A stretch of 64,000 nt of DNA from Alcanivoracaceae bacterium (GCA_029210325.1 JARGPU010000003.1:157501-221500); one strand, 5' to 3'. Counted from the first letter of the stretch, positions 35,927 to 44,185 are shown. Notes: generated from the sequence alone by a model not told the origin. Numbers and translations: made by a program.

Positions 35927-36819
35927 CCCGTTGCTTGCTGGCGTTGCGCCAGCTTTTCGCGAAGCGTGGGTTGTCCGGCGGGACTGATCTCGCCAGTCGC
36001 ATGTTGCTCCTGCTCGGGCTCGGGCAGGAACTCCTCGACCACCTGCAGTCCTTCCTCCTCCAACACCTCGAATGCCGCAGCCCCGAACCCGGCTCGGGCG
36101 GCCTCATCCAGTGCATCCTGACTGAGTCCTTCCGTGGCAAGGCGCTCCGCTTCCTGTTTTGCCTGAGCGATGGCCACACTCAGGGGCAGCTCATCCGGGG
36201 TGGTCAGATCCACATAGTAGATCGGTGCCCGGTGGCTTTGGGTGGTGCTCTTGCCGCGCAGCCGCAGACACAAGGGCAGGGTGGCCAGCAGGCCGCCGGA
36301 GATGGCGTGGTAGTAACGCAGTCTCGCCGTCAGGGTGCGGATGCTGTTGTACCCGGTGGTCCGGAAGACGAACACGCCCAGATCCTCATCGTCACCGATA
36401 CGGACACTGAGCCGTGCGTAAGGTTTGCAGCCTCCCTGCTTGCCGATGTCGCACTGATCCGGCCCAGGGCAGGGAAGGTGCTCCCAGCCGTCTGATGTTT
36501 GCCGGCGGCAGAGCTCACCATCGCCGATACACAGCGGTCGGCCGGTTTGGCGGTCGAACAGTGAGTATTCTGCTCGCAGGTTAAGGTCCGGGTCGTTGAA
36601 CAGCATGCGTACCGGAATGGCCCGCAGCTTGTTGCCCGGAGCATCCTTGCGCAGCAGCTCGTCCAATGGATGCAGCAGCCAGCCGTCCCTGCCCTGGATC
36701 TGGGTGGTGACGGTGAACTGGTCATCCTTCTCCGGCAGTCGCTTGCCGTTCTTCTCGATCACCCGGCCAATACTGATACGGCCGATGATTGGTGGAGTAA
36801 TCGCGAGGCCTTTGATCAT
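35923..36819 (-). CDS. Recombination directionality factor-like (Gp3-type) protein
   Basis: 298 residues. The start (IKGLAITPPIIGRISIGRV) and the cysteine cluster CPGPDQCDIGKQGGCKPYARL (about 121-141) followed by GVFVFRTTGYNSIRTL match proteins annotated as hydrolase or metal-binding in Pseudomonas elements and the Gp3-like directionality factors of serine-integrase phages. The cysteines could bind zinc. The C-terminus is Glu/Gln-rich. No serine integrase is in the window. A terminator hairpin directly precedes its ribosome site. Confidence 0.55.
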   Translation of the reverse strand: MIKGLAITPPIIGRISIGRVIEKNGKRLPEKDDQFTVTTQIQGRDGWLLHPLDELLRKDAPGNKLRAIPVRMLFNDPDLNLRAEYSLFDRQTGRPLCIGDGELCRRQTSDGWEHLPCPGPDQCDIGKQGGCKPYARLSVRIGDDEDLGVFVFRTTGYNSIRTLTARLRYYHAISGGLLATLPLCLRLRGKSTTQSHRAPIYYVDLTTPDELPLSVAIAQAKQEAERLATEGLSQDALDEAARAGFGAAAFEVLEEEGLQVVEEFLPEPEQEQHATGEISPAGQPTLREKLAQRQQATG

Positions 36820-36839
36820 GGTATTTCTCCAGTTGGGTC

Positions 36840-36878
36840 AAAAATAAATAACGGCACCGGGCGCGAAGCCAGGTGCCG
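36840..36878 (-). terminator. Intrinsic terminator between yqaJ-like and RDF-like genes
   Basis: On the minus strand CGGCACC and GGTGCCG arms (36878-36872, 36858-36852) are followed by an A/T-rich tail with a T-run at 36844-36840. It lies about 20 bases before the start of the next co-directional gene. Confidence 0.75.
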
Positions 36879-36902
36879 CTTTATGCCGTTGGTTTGGGAA
36901 AA

Positions 36903-37904
36903 TCAGGTGCGGATCAGGAAACGCCGGAAGCCGGCGCGGGTGGTGCTGTACTCATTGAGCAGTTCCGGGTGTTCCAGCAGCAGTTTCTTGCTGTCCAGCA
37001 CAGTGCTGTCCTGACTGCGCTTCCAGCTCACTTCACCGCTGGGGAACACCGCCTTGCTGGCATCGCCCATGGTTTCCTGGATGCGCTGTTTCAATGACGA
37101 CTCCCGTTGTTCCAGTCGGGAGAGCCGTTCGCGGATATCCACGAGCTCATCGAAATCACCACACAGCGACAGATCCTCGGATAGGTCCATGACAGTGCCG
37201 GCATCTCTGGGATAGAGCGCCTGCAAGACCCGGCCTGCCGAATCACTGCCATCTGCCGGGGGCGGAGTTTCAGTCTCGACGTAATGCCAGAATTGCCGCT
37301 CAAGTTCGATCAGGCGGCTGATGACTTCCTCATCGCGATCAATGCGGAATACCTGCAGATCTTGGCCACAGAGCAGCACGCTGACATCGGCCGACTGCTT
37401 GCCGGTGACGGCCAGCTGATGCTGCACCTGGCATTGGATGTACTCAGGCACCCCGTCACGCCACAAGCGTGAGCCAAACTCGCCGGCTGTTTTGCATTCC
37501 AGAATCTGTACATCGTCATTGCCGACGACGGTATAATCCAGATTGGCCAGCATCCAGTGTTTGTCAGGATCCGGGTGCTGCAGCACGGCATTGATGCGTC
37601 GCACCTTGTTGCCGGTCTTGCGACTGTAGTGCTCGGCTACAATTGGTTCGAGCACGTTGCCCCAGTACATCGGTGAGCTCATGTCGTCCGGATCAGGCTT
37701 GGGAAGATCCTGATCCCGGCCGGTCTTGATCATCCACAGCTCCAGTTGTGACTGATACGGGCTGATGCCGCAGGCTGCAGCTGCATCACTGGCGCCGATG
37801 CCTTGCTTGCGGATTCTGAGCCAGTCCTCACGGCTCATGCCCTTGGTGGAAACCAGTCGCAGGGCGGGGCGTTGGGTGCTGTGAGTTGCGCGAGAGGTTG
37901 TCAT
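36903..37904 (-). CDS. YqaJ-family viral recombinase/exonuclease
   Basis: 333 residues. The N-terminal nuclease domain has the lambda-exonuclease-like pattern: WLRIRKQGIGASDAAAACGIS (about 22-42), MYWGNVLEPIVAEHYSRKTG, and MLANLDYTVVGNDDVQILECKTA with the catalytic D-(E-x-K) residues. A coiled-coil-like region (IRERLSRLEQRESSLKQRI) and a helical C-terminus follow. Such proteins resect DNA ends for single-strand annealing; the usual RecT partner is absent. GGAGGT precedes ATG 37904, which overlaps the upstream stop. Confidence 0.85.
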   Translation of the reverse strand: MTTSRATHSTQRPALRLVSTKGMSREDWLRIRKQGIGASDAAAACGISPYQSQLELWMIKTGRDQDLPKPDPDDMSSPMYWGNVLEPIVAEHYSRKTGNKVRRINAVLQHPDPDKHWMLANLDYTVVGNDDVQILECKTAGEFGSRLWRDGVPEYIQCQVQHQLAVTGKQSADVSVLLCGQDLQVFRIDRDEEVISRLIELERQFWHYVETETPPPADGSDSAGRVLQALYPRDAGTVMDLSEDLSLCGDFDELVDIRERLSRLEQRESSLKQRIQETMGDASKAVFPSGEVSWKRSQDSTVLDSKKLLLEHPELLNEYSTTRAGFRRFLIRT

Positions 37905-38401
37905 CGGCCACCTCCGATCCACGGGCGCAACCAGCTCCACAAGGACTGCTTTCCAGATGCCGGACTCGGCTTCATGACATCCTTCTTGGCTAAGTGCTCA
38001 CCTCGGGTAAAGAACTGCGTGACCAGTTCAGACGCCATCATCTGGAATTGCCGATCATTGGGAAGAGCGCCATCGTGGGTCAGCATATATGCGGCGATCT
38101 GTTCGCCCAGAATGGACACCACCTCGTACTCGAACACGCCGGGAAATCCCTGTGGTCGGTCCCAGTGAGGTTGAACCTGATGCCAGAGAATCGGGATGTA
38201 CTCACAGACCGATTGGATCAGCTCGATACAGCCGTTACCCCAAAGATCCAGCAGCTTGATTGTGCGCTCGGTATTGCGGGAGTTGAGCATCAACCCTTCA
38301 TGCAGGAAGGCGCCCCAGACTGCAGCAAGATGGGGATCAATTCTTGGCAGCGGGGCGCCCGACTGCGAACGCTGGGTGTTGTGATCGTTGGTTGAATTCA
38401 T
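37901..38401 (-). CDS. Hypothetical element protein
   Basis: 166 residues, predicted helical, with no recognised motif. The first 25 residues are polar and disordered; the C-terminus has a Trp-rich tail (SLWSWLRPWIGGGR). It overlaps the YqaJ gene by 4 bases (ATGA), so the two are translated together and may work together. A terminator hairpin lies just upstream. Confidence 0.65.
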   Translation of the reverse strand: MNSTNDHNTQRSQSGAPLPRIDPHLAAVWGAFLHEGLMLNSRNTERTIKLLDLWGNGCIELIQSVCEYIPILWHQVQPHWDRPQGFPGVFEYEVVSILGEQIAAYMLTHDGALPNDRQFQMMASELVTQFFTRGEHLAKKDVMKPSPASGKQSLWSWLRPWIGGGR

Positions 38402-38416
38402 GACGTGCTCCTGAAA

Positions 38417-38450
38417 AGCAAAAAGCCCGGCCGGTTACCCGGTCGGGCTT
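38417..38450 (-). terminator. Intrinsic terminator directly upstream of the 166-residue gene
   Basis: On the minus strand AAGCCCG-a-CCGG, loop GTAA, CCGG-c-CGGGCTT, then TTTTTGC. It ends about 16 bases before the start codon, leaving room only for the ribosome site. Confidence 0.8.
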
Positions 38451-38512
38451 GTGTGGTTGGTTAGGTTTCAGTTCAGTGAGTTGAGTGGTGATCTCGCAAA
38501 TGAATATGAGAT

Positions 38513-38557
38513 CCTTGAAAGCTTGACTGAGCCATTACGGGCTCCCATGCTTCAAGG
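38513..38557. promoter_or_regulatory. Nested hairpin in the leader of the cargo gene pair
   Basis: Outer arms CCTTGAAAGC and GCTTCAAGG (one bulge) enclose an inner GAGCC-ATTACG-GGCTC stem. Just upstream a GATCTC/GAGATC inverted repeat spans about 38489-38513. Could be an operator pair or a structured leader for the gene at 38674. Confidence 0.4.
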
Positions 38558-38673
38558 AAGTGATATGTATTCGAGAAATTCTGGAGAGATGGTTAGACAC
38601 ATATCTCCGTGGCATTGATTTACATCGGGAACGGAAGATCATAAGTCGTTGGCGTGGAGAAGGGGTATCCCGC

Positions 38674-39081
38674 ATGTCGAAGAAAACTTCAGAGGAAAGC
38701 GTGGACTGGTTGATCAGCGCTATCCGAAACTTACCAACTGATGAGCCCGTAGAACGCGGGACGCCAGGCTATAACACTTACACAACACAGAAGGATCATT
38801 GGCTTGGCTGGCTCGACCCAGTAGCCGGAACAGGGACATATTCCCGGAAATCGGCCCCGGGTAGCGGGGCACGTGGGGTGTACAATCGAATCGTTGAGCC
38901 GAAACTCCTGATCTGGCTGATTTCGGCAGCGAATGTCCCCGCCGACCTCGTTCATAGGGCTACGAGTGAGGCGGAATCTGCACCTACTCTTGCTGGGAAG
39001 TCTGCCGCAATACGAAGGCATGTGCCCTGGGAGGCTGTTGCTGAAGCATTGAAAAGCTGCGCATATGCAGGTTTGTACTAG
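38674..39081 (+). CDS. Hypothetical cargo protein 1
   Basis: 135 residues from ATG 38674, which has GGAGAAGGGG upstream; a GTG at 38560 would add 38 residues but has a badly spaced ribosome site. The sequence starts MSKKTSEESVDWLISAIRNLP and has a Gly/Ser/Arg-rich central loop followed by helical segments ending in WEAVAEALKSCAYAGLY. No known motif. It is transcribed against the flanking core genes of the element, which suggests acquired cargo. Confidence 0.6.
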   Translation: MSKKTSEESVDWLISAIRNLPTDEPVERGTPGYNTYTTQKDHWLGWLDPVAGTGTYSRKSAPGSGARGVYNRIVEPKLLIWLISAANVPADLVHRATSEAESAPTLAGKSAAIRRHVPWEAVAEALKSCAYAGLY

Positions 39082-39136
39082 ACATAACTGCGGACGAGCT
39101 AAAGACGGTTTCTCAAACGTTAGCTGATGAGGGTGT

Positions 39137-39766
39137 ATGCCGCTTCAAAATAGAGTTGATCCTTGGGGAATTTTGCAATCGGTGCCCGCTCGCGGCGCAT
39201 GGCTTGGAAATCGTGGCATTCTTCACGACGAGAATAAGCAAGTGGTGGCGCCATGGCGCCACAAGAGCTGGGTGACCTGTAAGCTTGAGTTCCAAGGGAG
39301 AAAGCGAGAAATATTCAGCCCTGGGAAATATTCCGAGCTTTTCTTCCTCGATGAAGCTACGGCGCTTTCGGCGGGTCACCGCCCCTGTGCGGAATGTCGT
39401 CGCGAGAGATATAACGAGTTCAAAGCCATTTGGTGTGCGGCAAATCTTGAGAATGGATCGTCTACTGACATCTCGGTCGCTCAGATAGACAAGCAGCTTC
39501 ACATGGAGCGAGCGGTGCGAGGGGGCGGCAAGGTTACCTACAGAACAGATTTCGGGGCCGTCCCGGCCGGAGCTTTTATAGAGATTGGGGGAGGCGCTTT
39601 TTTGCTATGGCAAGGGCGACTTCATCAATGGTCGGTACACGGCTATAGCCCGTCCAATCTGGTGCCATCGCAGCTTGATGTAGTAACTATGCTCACTCCG
39701 GCCTCTATTGTTCGGGTGCTTCAGCATGGCTTCAGGCCACAGGTTCATGAATCAGCAAGTGGTTAA
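39137..39766 (+). CDS. Conserved hypothetical cargo protein 2 with CxxC segment
   Basis: 209 residues. It begins MPLQNRVDPWG, then a conserved-looking core WRHKSWVTCKLEFQGRKR, FFLDEATALSAGHRPCAECRRERY (CxxC at about residues 84-87). The CxxC with the preceding Cys and His could bind a metal. I recall similar proteins of unknown function in other proteobacteria, sometimes near restriction genes, but cannot verify this. It starts 56 bases after cargo gene 1, so the two are probably one unit. Confidence 0.65.
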   Translation: MPLQNRVDPWGILQSVPARGAWLGNRGILHDENKQVVAPWRHKSWVTCKLEFQGRKREIFSPGKYSELFFLDEATALSAGHRPCAECRRERYNEFKAIWCAANLENGSSTDISVAQIDKQLHMERAVRGGGKVTYRTDFGAVPAGAFIEIGGGAFLLWQGRLHQWSVHGYSPSNLVPSQLDVVTMLTPASIVRVLQHGFRPQVHESASG

Positions 39767-39941
39767 TAATGTCTGAGCGTGATGGCGCTCCTGCTTCTCG
39801 TGGGATGTCATCAGTGAAGATAGATTCTGGTCGAGGGTTTCGCGCCATCATTTGTACTCCACAATCATGGAAATCTCCCAGCAGGAATAGGTAGGCCCGG
39901 CGGTGATATGCCGGGCAGAGGTCAGGACCGTTGGGGGTGTA

Positions 39942-40901
39942 TCAGGCGACCAGTGCGAGTGCTTGATCTAGTGCCGCTCGCTTGATTGTGGCGCCCTGCC
40001 CGAACCAGGCCGAGTCCAGTCGGTAGTCGGTGTTGCGCGCCCGGCGCTCGTGGTCAACGAACTCGGTGACGGCATTGAGCAGGCCATACGCAGTGCTGCG
40101 AGATGAGGGCAGGTGAGAGCCGCGACCCTCACCACCGAACAGTGAGAGCACCTTGACCATCGCCCGCTCGTTGGACTTCTGTGCAACCTGCTCCGGGCGC
40201 GGCTGGAACAGCAAGCGGATGAACTTCTCCGCTTCCGACTGTTTCACCTTGCGCTCGCTCAGTGCCTTCAGGCTGTACATGAAGTCGTCCCAGGCGGACA
40301 CGGAAATGCCCATCTGTTTTTTCACAGCTTCCGCGTCGAACACGCTGCGGTGTGACACCTTCACGCACTGCGACTGGCCATTGAGCGCCACTGCTAGGGT
40401 GTTGTTGCACACCACCCGGACACTGGTGAACTGCGCAGTGGTGGCCAGCGTGCCGTCGCAGGCCGTGGCCAGCAGGACATAGGCATCGGTGCGATCACTG
40501 CCCTTTAGCACGCCGCTCTGGCCGGTTCTGGCCAGTGCCCAGATCTTGCGGCCGCCTTTAAGGCTACCAGCAGTCTCCAACTCAAAGCCGGACTTCTCGG
40601 TGAGGTCGCGGTAGAACTCCATGATCTCCCGGGGTTGCACCACCTGATAGCGCTGGCTGACCACGGACAGCGGGGCATGAGTATCCGAGCGGTACAACAC
40701 CTTGTGATCATCGAAGGAGAGGATCTCCCCCAGATGGCCTTTGTTGCCGTTGATGAATCGCACCGGGGTTTCATGGATGGTCCAGTCCAGACCGGCCTGC
40801 TGCATCCAGACTTCCAGCGGTTGCTGTTCCGGCAGCTTGTTGCCCAGGCCATGCCAGGGCGTGCGGCCGACATAGGCCATTTGTTCCACTTGATGTGCCA
40901 T
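39942..40901 (-). CDS. DUF932 phage/plasmid-like protein
   Basis: 319 residues matching the DUF932 family of plasmids, phages and integrative elements: N-terminal MAYVGRTPWHGLGNKLP, central SFDDHKVLYRSDTHAPLSVVSQRYQVVQP, and RVVCNNTLAVAL. The function is unknown. GGAGATTCACC precedes the ATG. It is downstream of radC in the same direction, with a 97-base gap. A GCCCGGC/GCCGGGC inverted repeat lies downstream near 39897-39917. Confidence 0.88.
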   Translation of the reverse strand: MAHQVEQMAYVGRTPWHGLGNKLPEQQPLEVWMQQAGLDWTIHETPVRFINGNKGHLGEILSFDDHKVLYRSDTHAPLSVVSQRYQVVQPREIMEFYRDLTEKSGFELETAGSLKGGRKIWALARTGQSGVLKGSDRTDAYVLLATACDGTLATTAQFTSVRVVCNNTLAVALNGQSQCVKVSHRSVFDAEAVKKQMGISVSAWDDFMYSLKALSERKVKQSEAEKFIRLLFQPRPEQVAQKSNERAMVKVLSLFGGEGRGSHLPSSRSTAYGLLNAVTEFVDHERRARNTDYRLDSAWFGQGATIKRAALDQALALVA

Positions 40902-40998
40902 GGTGAATCTCCTGAATCAGGCGACCAGCAACGACGGATACCCAGCATGACAGGGCATCACGACGATACTGGTCGCATTGGGGGAACGGGGCTAACGG

Positions 40999-41493
40999 TC
41001 AGATCCAGCCGCGTTCGGCCAGACTGACCCAATGGGTTTGGGATACGACAAAGTGATCCAGCACCCGCACGTCGACGAGGCTGAGTGCCTCGGTCAGACG
41101 CCGGGTAATCGAGCGATCCGCCTCGGACGGCTCCGCGCAGCCGGAAGGGTGGTTGTGCGAGAAGATCACGGCAGCCGCGTTGTTCTCCAGCGCCCGCTGC
41201 ACCACCACTCTGGGGTAAACAGCAGCGCCATCGATGGTGCCGGTGAACATCCGCTCGAAGCAGATCACACGATGTTTGTTATTAAGAAACAGCACGCCGA
41301 AGTGCTCGTTCTTTTCTTGTGCCAGCGATAGCTGCAGGAAGCGGGCGGCATCCTCGGGTTTGGTCAGATTTTCCTGCCCGGCAATGCTCTCCAGCAGGAT
41401 GTCAGCAGCGATTTGTATCAGAGTGTCCTGGCTGACGTAGCCACGGACTCGATACAGGCCCTGGTCGTTCTTGATGTAAGGCGTCTTGGCCAT
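40999..41493 (-). CDS. radC: RadC-family JAB/MPN domain protein
   Basis: 164 residues. The JAMM metal site is intact: the upstream Glu in the central domain, HNHPSG and the following PSEAD (consensus HNHPSG-x3-PS-x2-D). The N-terminal HhH part of chromosomal RadC is missing, which is usual for the short element-borne version. Despite the name, a role in DNA repair is not established. ATG 41493 follows GGAGGACC; a terminator hairpin lies immediately upstream. Confidence 0.9.
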   Translation of the reverse strand: MAKTPYIKNDQGLYRVRGYVSQDTLIQIAADILLESIAGQENLTKPEDAARFLQLSLAQEKNEHFGVLFLNNKHRVICFERMFTGTIDGAAVYPRVVVQRALENNAAAVIFSHNHPSGCAEPSEADRSITRRLTEALSLVDVRVLDHFVVSQTHWVSLAERGWI

Positions 41494-41510
41494 AAGGTCC
41501 TCCAGACGGC

Positions 41511-41533
41511 AAAAAGCCCGCACAAGGCGGGCT
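41511..41533 (-). terminator. Intrinsic terminator between zinc-ribbon gene and radC
   Basis: On the minus strand AGCCCGC, loop CTTGT, GCGGGCT, then TTTT. It lies about 18 bases before the radC start codon. Confidence 0.8.
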
Positions 41534-41577
41534 GATTGGTTGATGGGGTAGGGGGCGATCAGCGAGGACCGACAGGG

Positions 41578-41910
41578 TCAGTCAGTGTCCACGTTGAAGG
41601 TATGTCCACATTCCATGCATTCGAAGCTGTCGAGAATGTTCTCGTCGATGAAGTCACCGAGGGCGGCACCGGCCGACCCGCCGGCAACACCGCCGACCAG
41701 ACCGCCCAGCAGGGCGCCGGCCAGTCCGCCAAGGGCAGATCCGGCCGGGCCAGCTAGAGCACCGACCGTGGCGCCGATCCGGGCACCGGAGGTGGCAGCG
41801 GCAATACCGCTGGCGACACCGGCTACCGTGCCGACAGAGGTACAGACTTTGTGGCCTGTGTGATTGGCTGCGATCCGCACGGATCGGCAGCTGGGACATT
41901 GAAGAATCAT
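41578..41910 (-). CDS. Zinc-ribbon protein interrupted by a glycine-zipper segment
   Basis: 110 residues. The first zinc knuckle is CPSC (about residues 5-8) and the second CMEC near residue 100 (FECMECGHTFNV); between them are 70 residues of Gly/Ala-rich sequence with GxxxG spacing (GARIGATVGALAGPAGSALGG) that could form membrane or packed helices. ATG 41910 follows CAGGAGC. Function unknown. Apparently the first gene of the leftward core run of the element. Confidence 0.7.
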   Translation of the reverse strand: MILQCPSCRSVRIAANHTGHKVCTSVGTVAGVASGIAAATSGARIGATVGALAGPAGSALGGLAGALLGGLVGGVAGGSAGAALGDFIDENILDSFECMECGHTFNVDTD

Positions 41911-42215
41911 GGGAAGCTCCTGAAGGGGCATGCACATTGAATGGGCCGGGGCGCATGGAACGAAAGGATGACCAGCCTCAGGTGGGTTATATGTGTTTGA
42001 AATAAAATGGAATACCTCTAGTTATTAAGGTTTGCTAAAAGATGGTCGCAGGGATCTGGTTGATACGCCGCATGGATGTAACGATCAAGCGACTGGCGGG
42101 TTTGTATGTGGCGCTGGTGAAGTGATCGCCCGAAATAAAGACCTCGTGATCAATACGATCCGTAGTGGTTGGGCGGACTGATGTGAATACTTGCATAGGG
42201 AAGACAGATTGACAT

Positions 42216-42231
42216 TTGGTTGGTCGGCCAA
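42216..42231. promoter_or_regulatory. TTGG-N8-CCAA operator, site C
   Basis: TTGGTTGGTCGGCCAA, 66 bases before the start of the PF10118 gene. The same symmetry and spacing occur at 55537-55552 and 60275-60290. The rest of the 386-base gap from 41911 to 42296 is without a gene I can support and probably contains the junction of the element with the lipid locus. Confidence 0.65.
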
Positions 42232-42296
42232 TTACAGTGTCGACAACTCAGGTTGCTAAGCCTCTTGCCGGGCCCGAATCCATCATGGAGAGACTT

Positions 42297-43166
42297 ATGA
42301 ATACGATATCCATTCAGCCTCGAAAGGTTGTTTTTGATGTTGCGACCGTTCCCCGCCACTGGAACGGAGGCGATCCGGTTTTAACCCGGTTTTTTGATGC
42401 GCTTTCGGTGCATTTCCCCGAGGGTGAAAGATTCTTTATCCAGTCGGTTCGTAACTTCCAGGATCAGGTAACGGATCAGGGTTTGCGTGACGATATTCGT
42501 CATTTTATCCGTCAGGAAGGTCAGCACGGCATAGTGCATGACAGTTTTAATCAGGTGATGGCCGGGCAGGGTGTTGATGTCGACAAGACGACGGCCAATT
42601 TGCGACGTTTTATTCGCACTACGCAAAAGTATCTTCCGAAAAAATACCAGCTGGCGATGACGGCTGCCTTTGAGCACTTCACCGCGACTCTGGGCGAAGC
42701 CATGCTCAAGGAAGAGACCGATATGTTTCGGGATGCAGATCCGGTAATGCGCGCATTGTTCCTATGGCATGGCGTGGAGGAAGTGGAGCACAAGGCGGTG
42801 GCTTACGATCTGTATCAGACTGTGGCGGGCGGTGGTTATGTGACGCGTGTGTCGGCTCTGGTTGTTGGTACCTTGATGATTCATCTGGTAGTGGCGCCAG
42901 TATTCTGGAACATGTTGAAACTGGATGGCGTGACCCGTCAACCCGGAGTGATACTGCGCGGCTTGAATCGTTTGTATGGTCGTCGAGGCATTCTTGTCCG
43001 CATGATGCCGGAATTTCTTGACTGGTTCCGCCCCGGCTTTCACCCGTGGGATACCGGAATGCCAGAGAAAGTGGCTTCCTGGCTTGATGAATATAGCCGT
43101 CACGGAGACCCAATGCAGGCCTCTGCTGCTGTTTACGGCGCTGAGCATATGGAGAGAGCGGCTTGA
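42297..43166 (+). CDS. PF10118-type metal-dependent hydrolase family protein (copy 1)
   Basis: 289 residues, a predicted helical-bundle protein with ferritin-like metal motifs: FPEGERFF (about 44-51), RQEGQHG (Glu/His, about 74-80), EHFTATLGE, and HGVEEVEHKAVAYD (about 160-173, ExxH). These are typical of the family annotated as predicted metal-dependent hydrolases; the reaction is unknown. A hydrophobic stretch near 187-210 (VSALVVGTLMIHLVVAPVFW) suggests membrane contact. GGAGAGACTT precedes ATG 42297. It opens an eight-gene operon and has a paralogue at 51232. Its stop overlaps the BtrH-like gene. Confidence 0.83.
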   Translation: MNTISIQPRKVVFDVATVPRHWNGGDPVLTRFFDALSVHFPEGERFFIQSVRNFQDQVTDQGLRDDIRHFIRQEGQHGIVHDSFNQVMAGQGVDVDKTTANLRRFIRTTQKYLPKKYQLAMTAAFEHFTATLGEAMLKEETDMFRDADPVMRALFLWHGVEEVEHKAVAYDLYQTVAGGGYVTRVSALVVGTLMIHLVVAPVFWNMLKLDGVTRQPGVILRGLNRLYGRRGILVRMMPEFLDWFRPGFHPWDTGMPEKVASWLDEYSRHGDPMQASAAVYGAEHMERAA

Positions 43167-44185
43167 CCCGGGTGGTCCATGCAGAGCCGGAGTCTGTTGC
43201 CGGCAGTGCTGCGCCGCTTGGGCATCACTGCCACAGGCCAGGCGTCCACTGTGGTAGTTCGGCAATACGCGATCTTCTGGAGTTTCACGGGCTTGAGATG
43301 ACCGAAGCGTTTTGCTTCGGTCTGGGTGCCGGGTTGGGCATCACCTATGTGGAGATTCCTGATTCGGCTACTCCGTTCATTGTTCATGTGCGTTCCATGG
43401 GCTTTGAGGAAAAAGTCTTTGATACTCTGGATGTGCCATTTGCATGGTCGAGCTATCCGGGGAAGGACGCGGCAACAGAGGATATGCATAAGGCATTGCG
43501 TGACGGGGTGCCTGCTTTGCTGCTCACCGATATTTACCATTTGCCATATTTCGGCAGTAGCACGCACTTTCCCGGTCATGCCATTGTTGCGTGGCAGCTG
43601 GATGAAGTGAGTGATGAGGTGTTTGTTAGTGACACTGAGCGTCCCGGATTAATCCCTGTGCCGGGAAACAATCTTGCTGACGCACGTTTTTCCACTTCAC
43701 CCCCCTTTGTTCATTACGGGAATCTGTTTGCCCCGAGATCGTTGAACTTGGCAATCAGCGCGGAACGGGTGAGAGATGCCATTGTTGATAATGCCCAGAC
43801 ATTGGCAAACAGCGGCCCGTATAGCGGCCTGACTGCGCTGGATACCTGGATTGTATCGTTGCCCGAGTGGCAGGCACATGAGAACTGGCGCTGGTTGCTA
43901 CGCTTCGCTTATCAGGTGATCGAAAAGCGTGGTACTGGTGGTGGTGGTTTCAGGACGATGTATGCTGATTTTCTACGCGAGGCCGGTGAGATGCTGCCAG
44001 TCGTGCGCTCTGCAAAACTGGTGGAGATGATGCAGCGTTCGGCGGCAGCCTGGTCAGGTCTGGCGGCGTTGCTCAAGATGGCGTCTGAGTCGGATGTGTT
44101 CCCTATCCGTGAAATTGAGGGGGCCATTCGTCATGTCAGGACGCTGGAATCGCAGTACGTTCATCAGGTAATAAGCAGCCTGTAA
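43163..44185 (+). CDS. BtrH N-terminal domain protein (cysteine-hydrolase/acyltransferase-like)
   Basis: 340 residues resembling proteins with the BtrH N-terminal domain and a C-terminal DUF4872-like region. The papain-like active site is visible: Cys30 in HCGSSAIRDLL, His in PGHAIVAW (about 137-143) and an acidic partner in VSDTERPG. In butirosin biosynthesis BtrH transfers an acyl group from an acyl carrier protein; here the lipid context suggests acyl-group chemistry, but the substrate is unknown. The start is a TTG overlapping the upstream stop (TTGA), with GGAGAG 7 bases before. Confidence 0.75.
   Translation: MTRVVHAEPESVAGSAAPLGHHCHRPGVHCGSSAIRDLLEFHGLEMTEAFCFGLGAGLGITYVEIPDSATPFIVHVRSMGFEEKVFDTLDVPFAWSSYPGKDAATEDMHKALRDGVPALLLTDIYHLPYFGSSTHFPGHAIVAWQLDEVSDEVFVSDTERPGLIPVPGNNLADARFSTSPPFVHYGNLFAPRSLNLAISAERVRDAIVDNAQTLANSGPYSGLTALDTWIVSLPEWQAHENWRWLLRFAYQVIEKRGTGGGGFRTMYADFLREAGEMLPVVRSAKLVEMMQRSAAAWSGLAALLKMASESDVFPIREIEGAIRHVRTLESQYVHQVISSL

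Larger units (their letters stand above)
26872..41937. mobile_element. Probable integrated element at tRNA-Leu (limits approximate)
   Basis: Starts at the 3' end of tRNA-Leu and ends somewhere before the lipid locus at 42.2 kb. Content is typical of integrative or plasmid-like DNA: inovirus Gp2-like Rep, AlpA, HerA/FtsK-type ATPase, XRE repressor, directionality-factor-like protein, YqaJ nuclease, DUF932 and RadC, plus many genes of unknown function, AT-rich promoter regions and decayed genes. No integrase, relaxase or structural phage gene was seen, and no copy of the tRNA 3' end was found on the right, so the right limit is a guess from gene content. Confidence 0.65.

Noticed and set aside
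40999..41493. RadC as a DNA repair gene of the host
   Set aside because: It is the short, element-borne JAB form, without the HhH region, next to DUF932.
26871..42008. AAATAAAAT at 26871-26879 and again at 42000-42008 as a possible pair of attachment repeats
   Set aside because: Only nine AT-rich bases match, the neighbouring bases differ, and the tRNA 3' end is not repeated. This is expected by chance.
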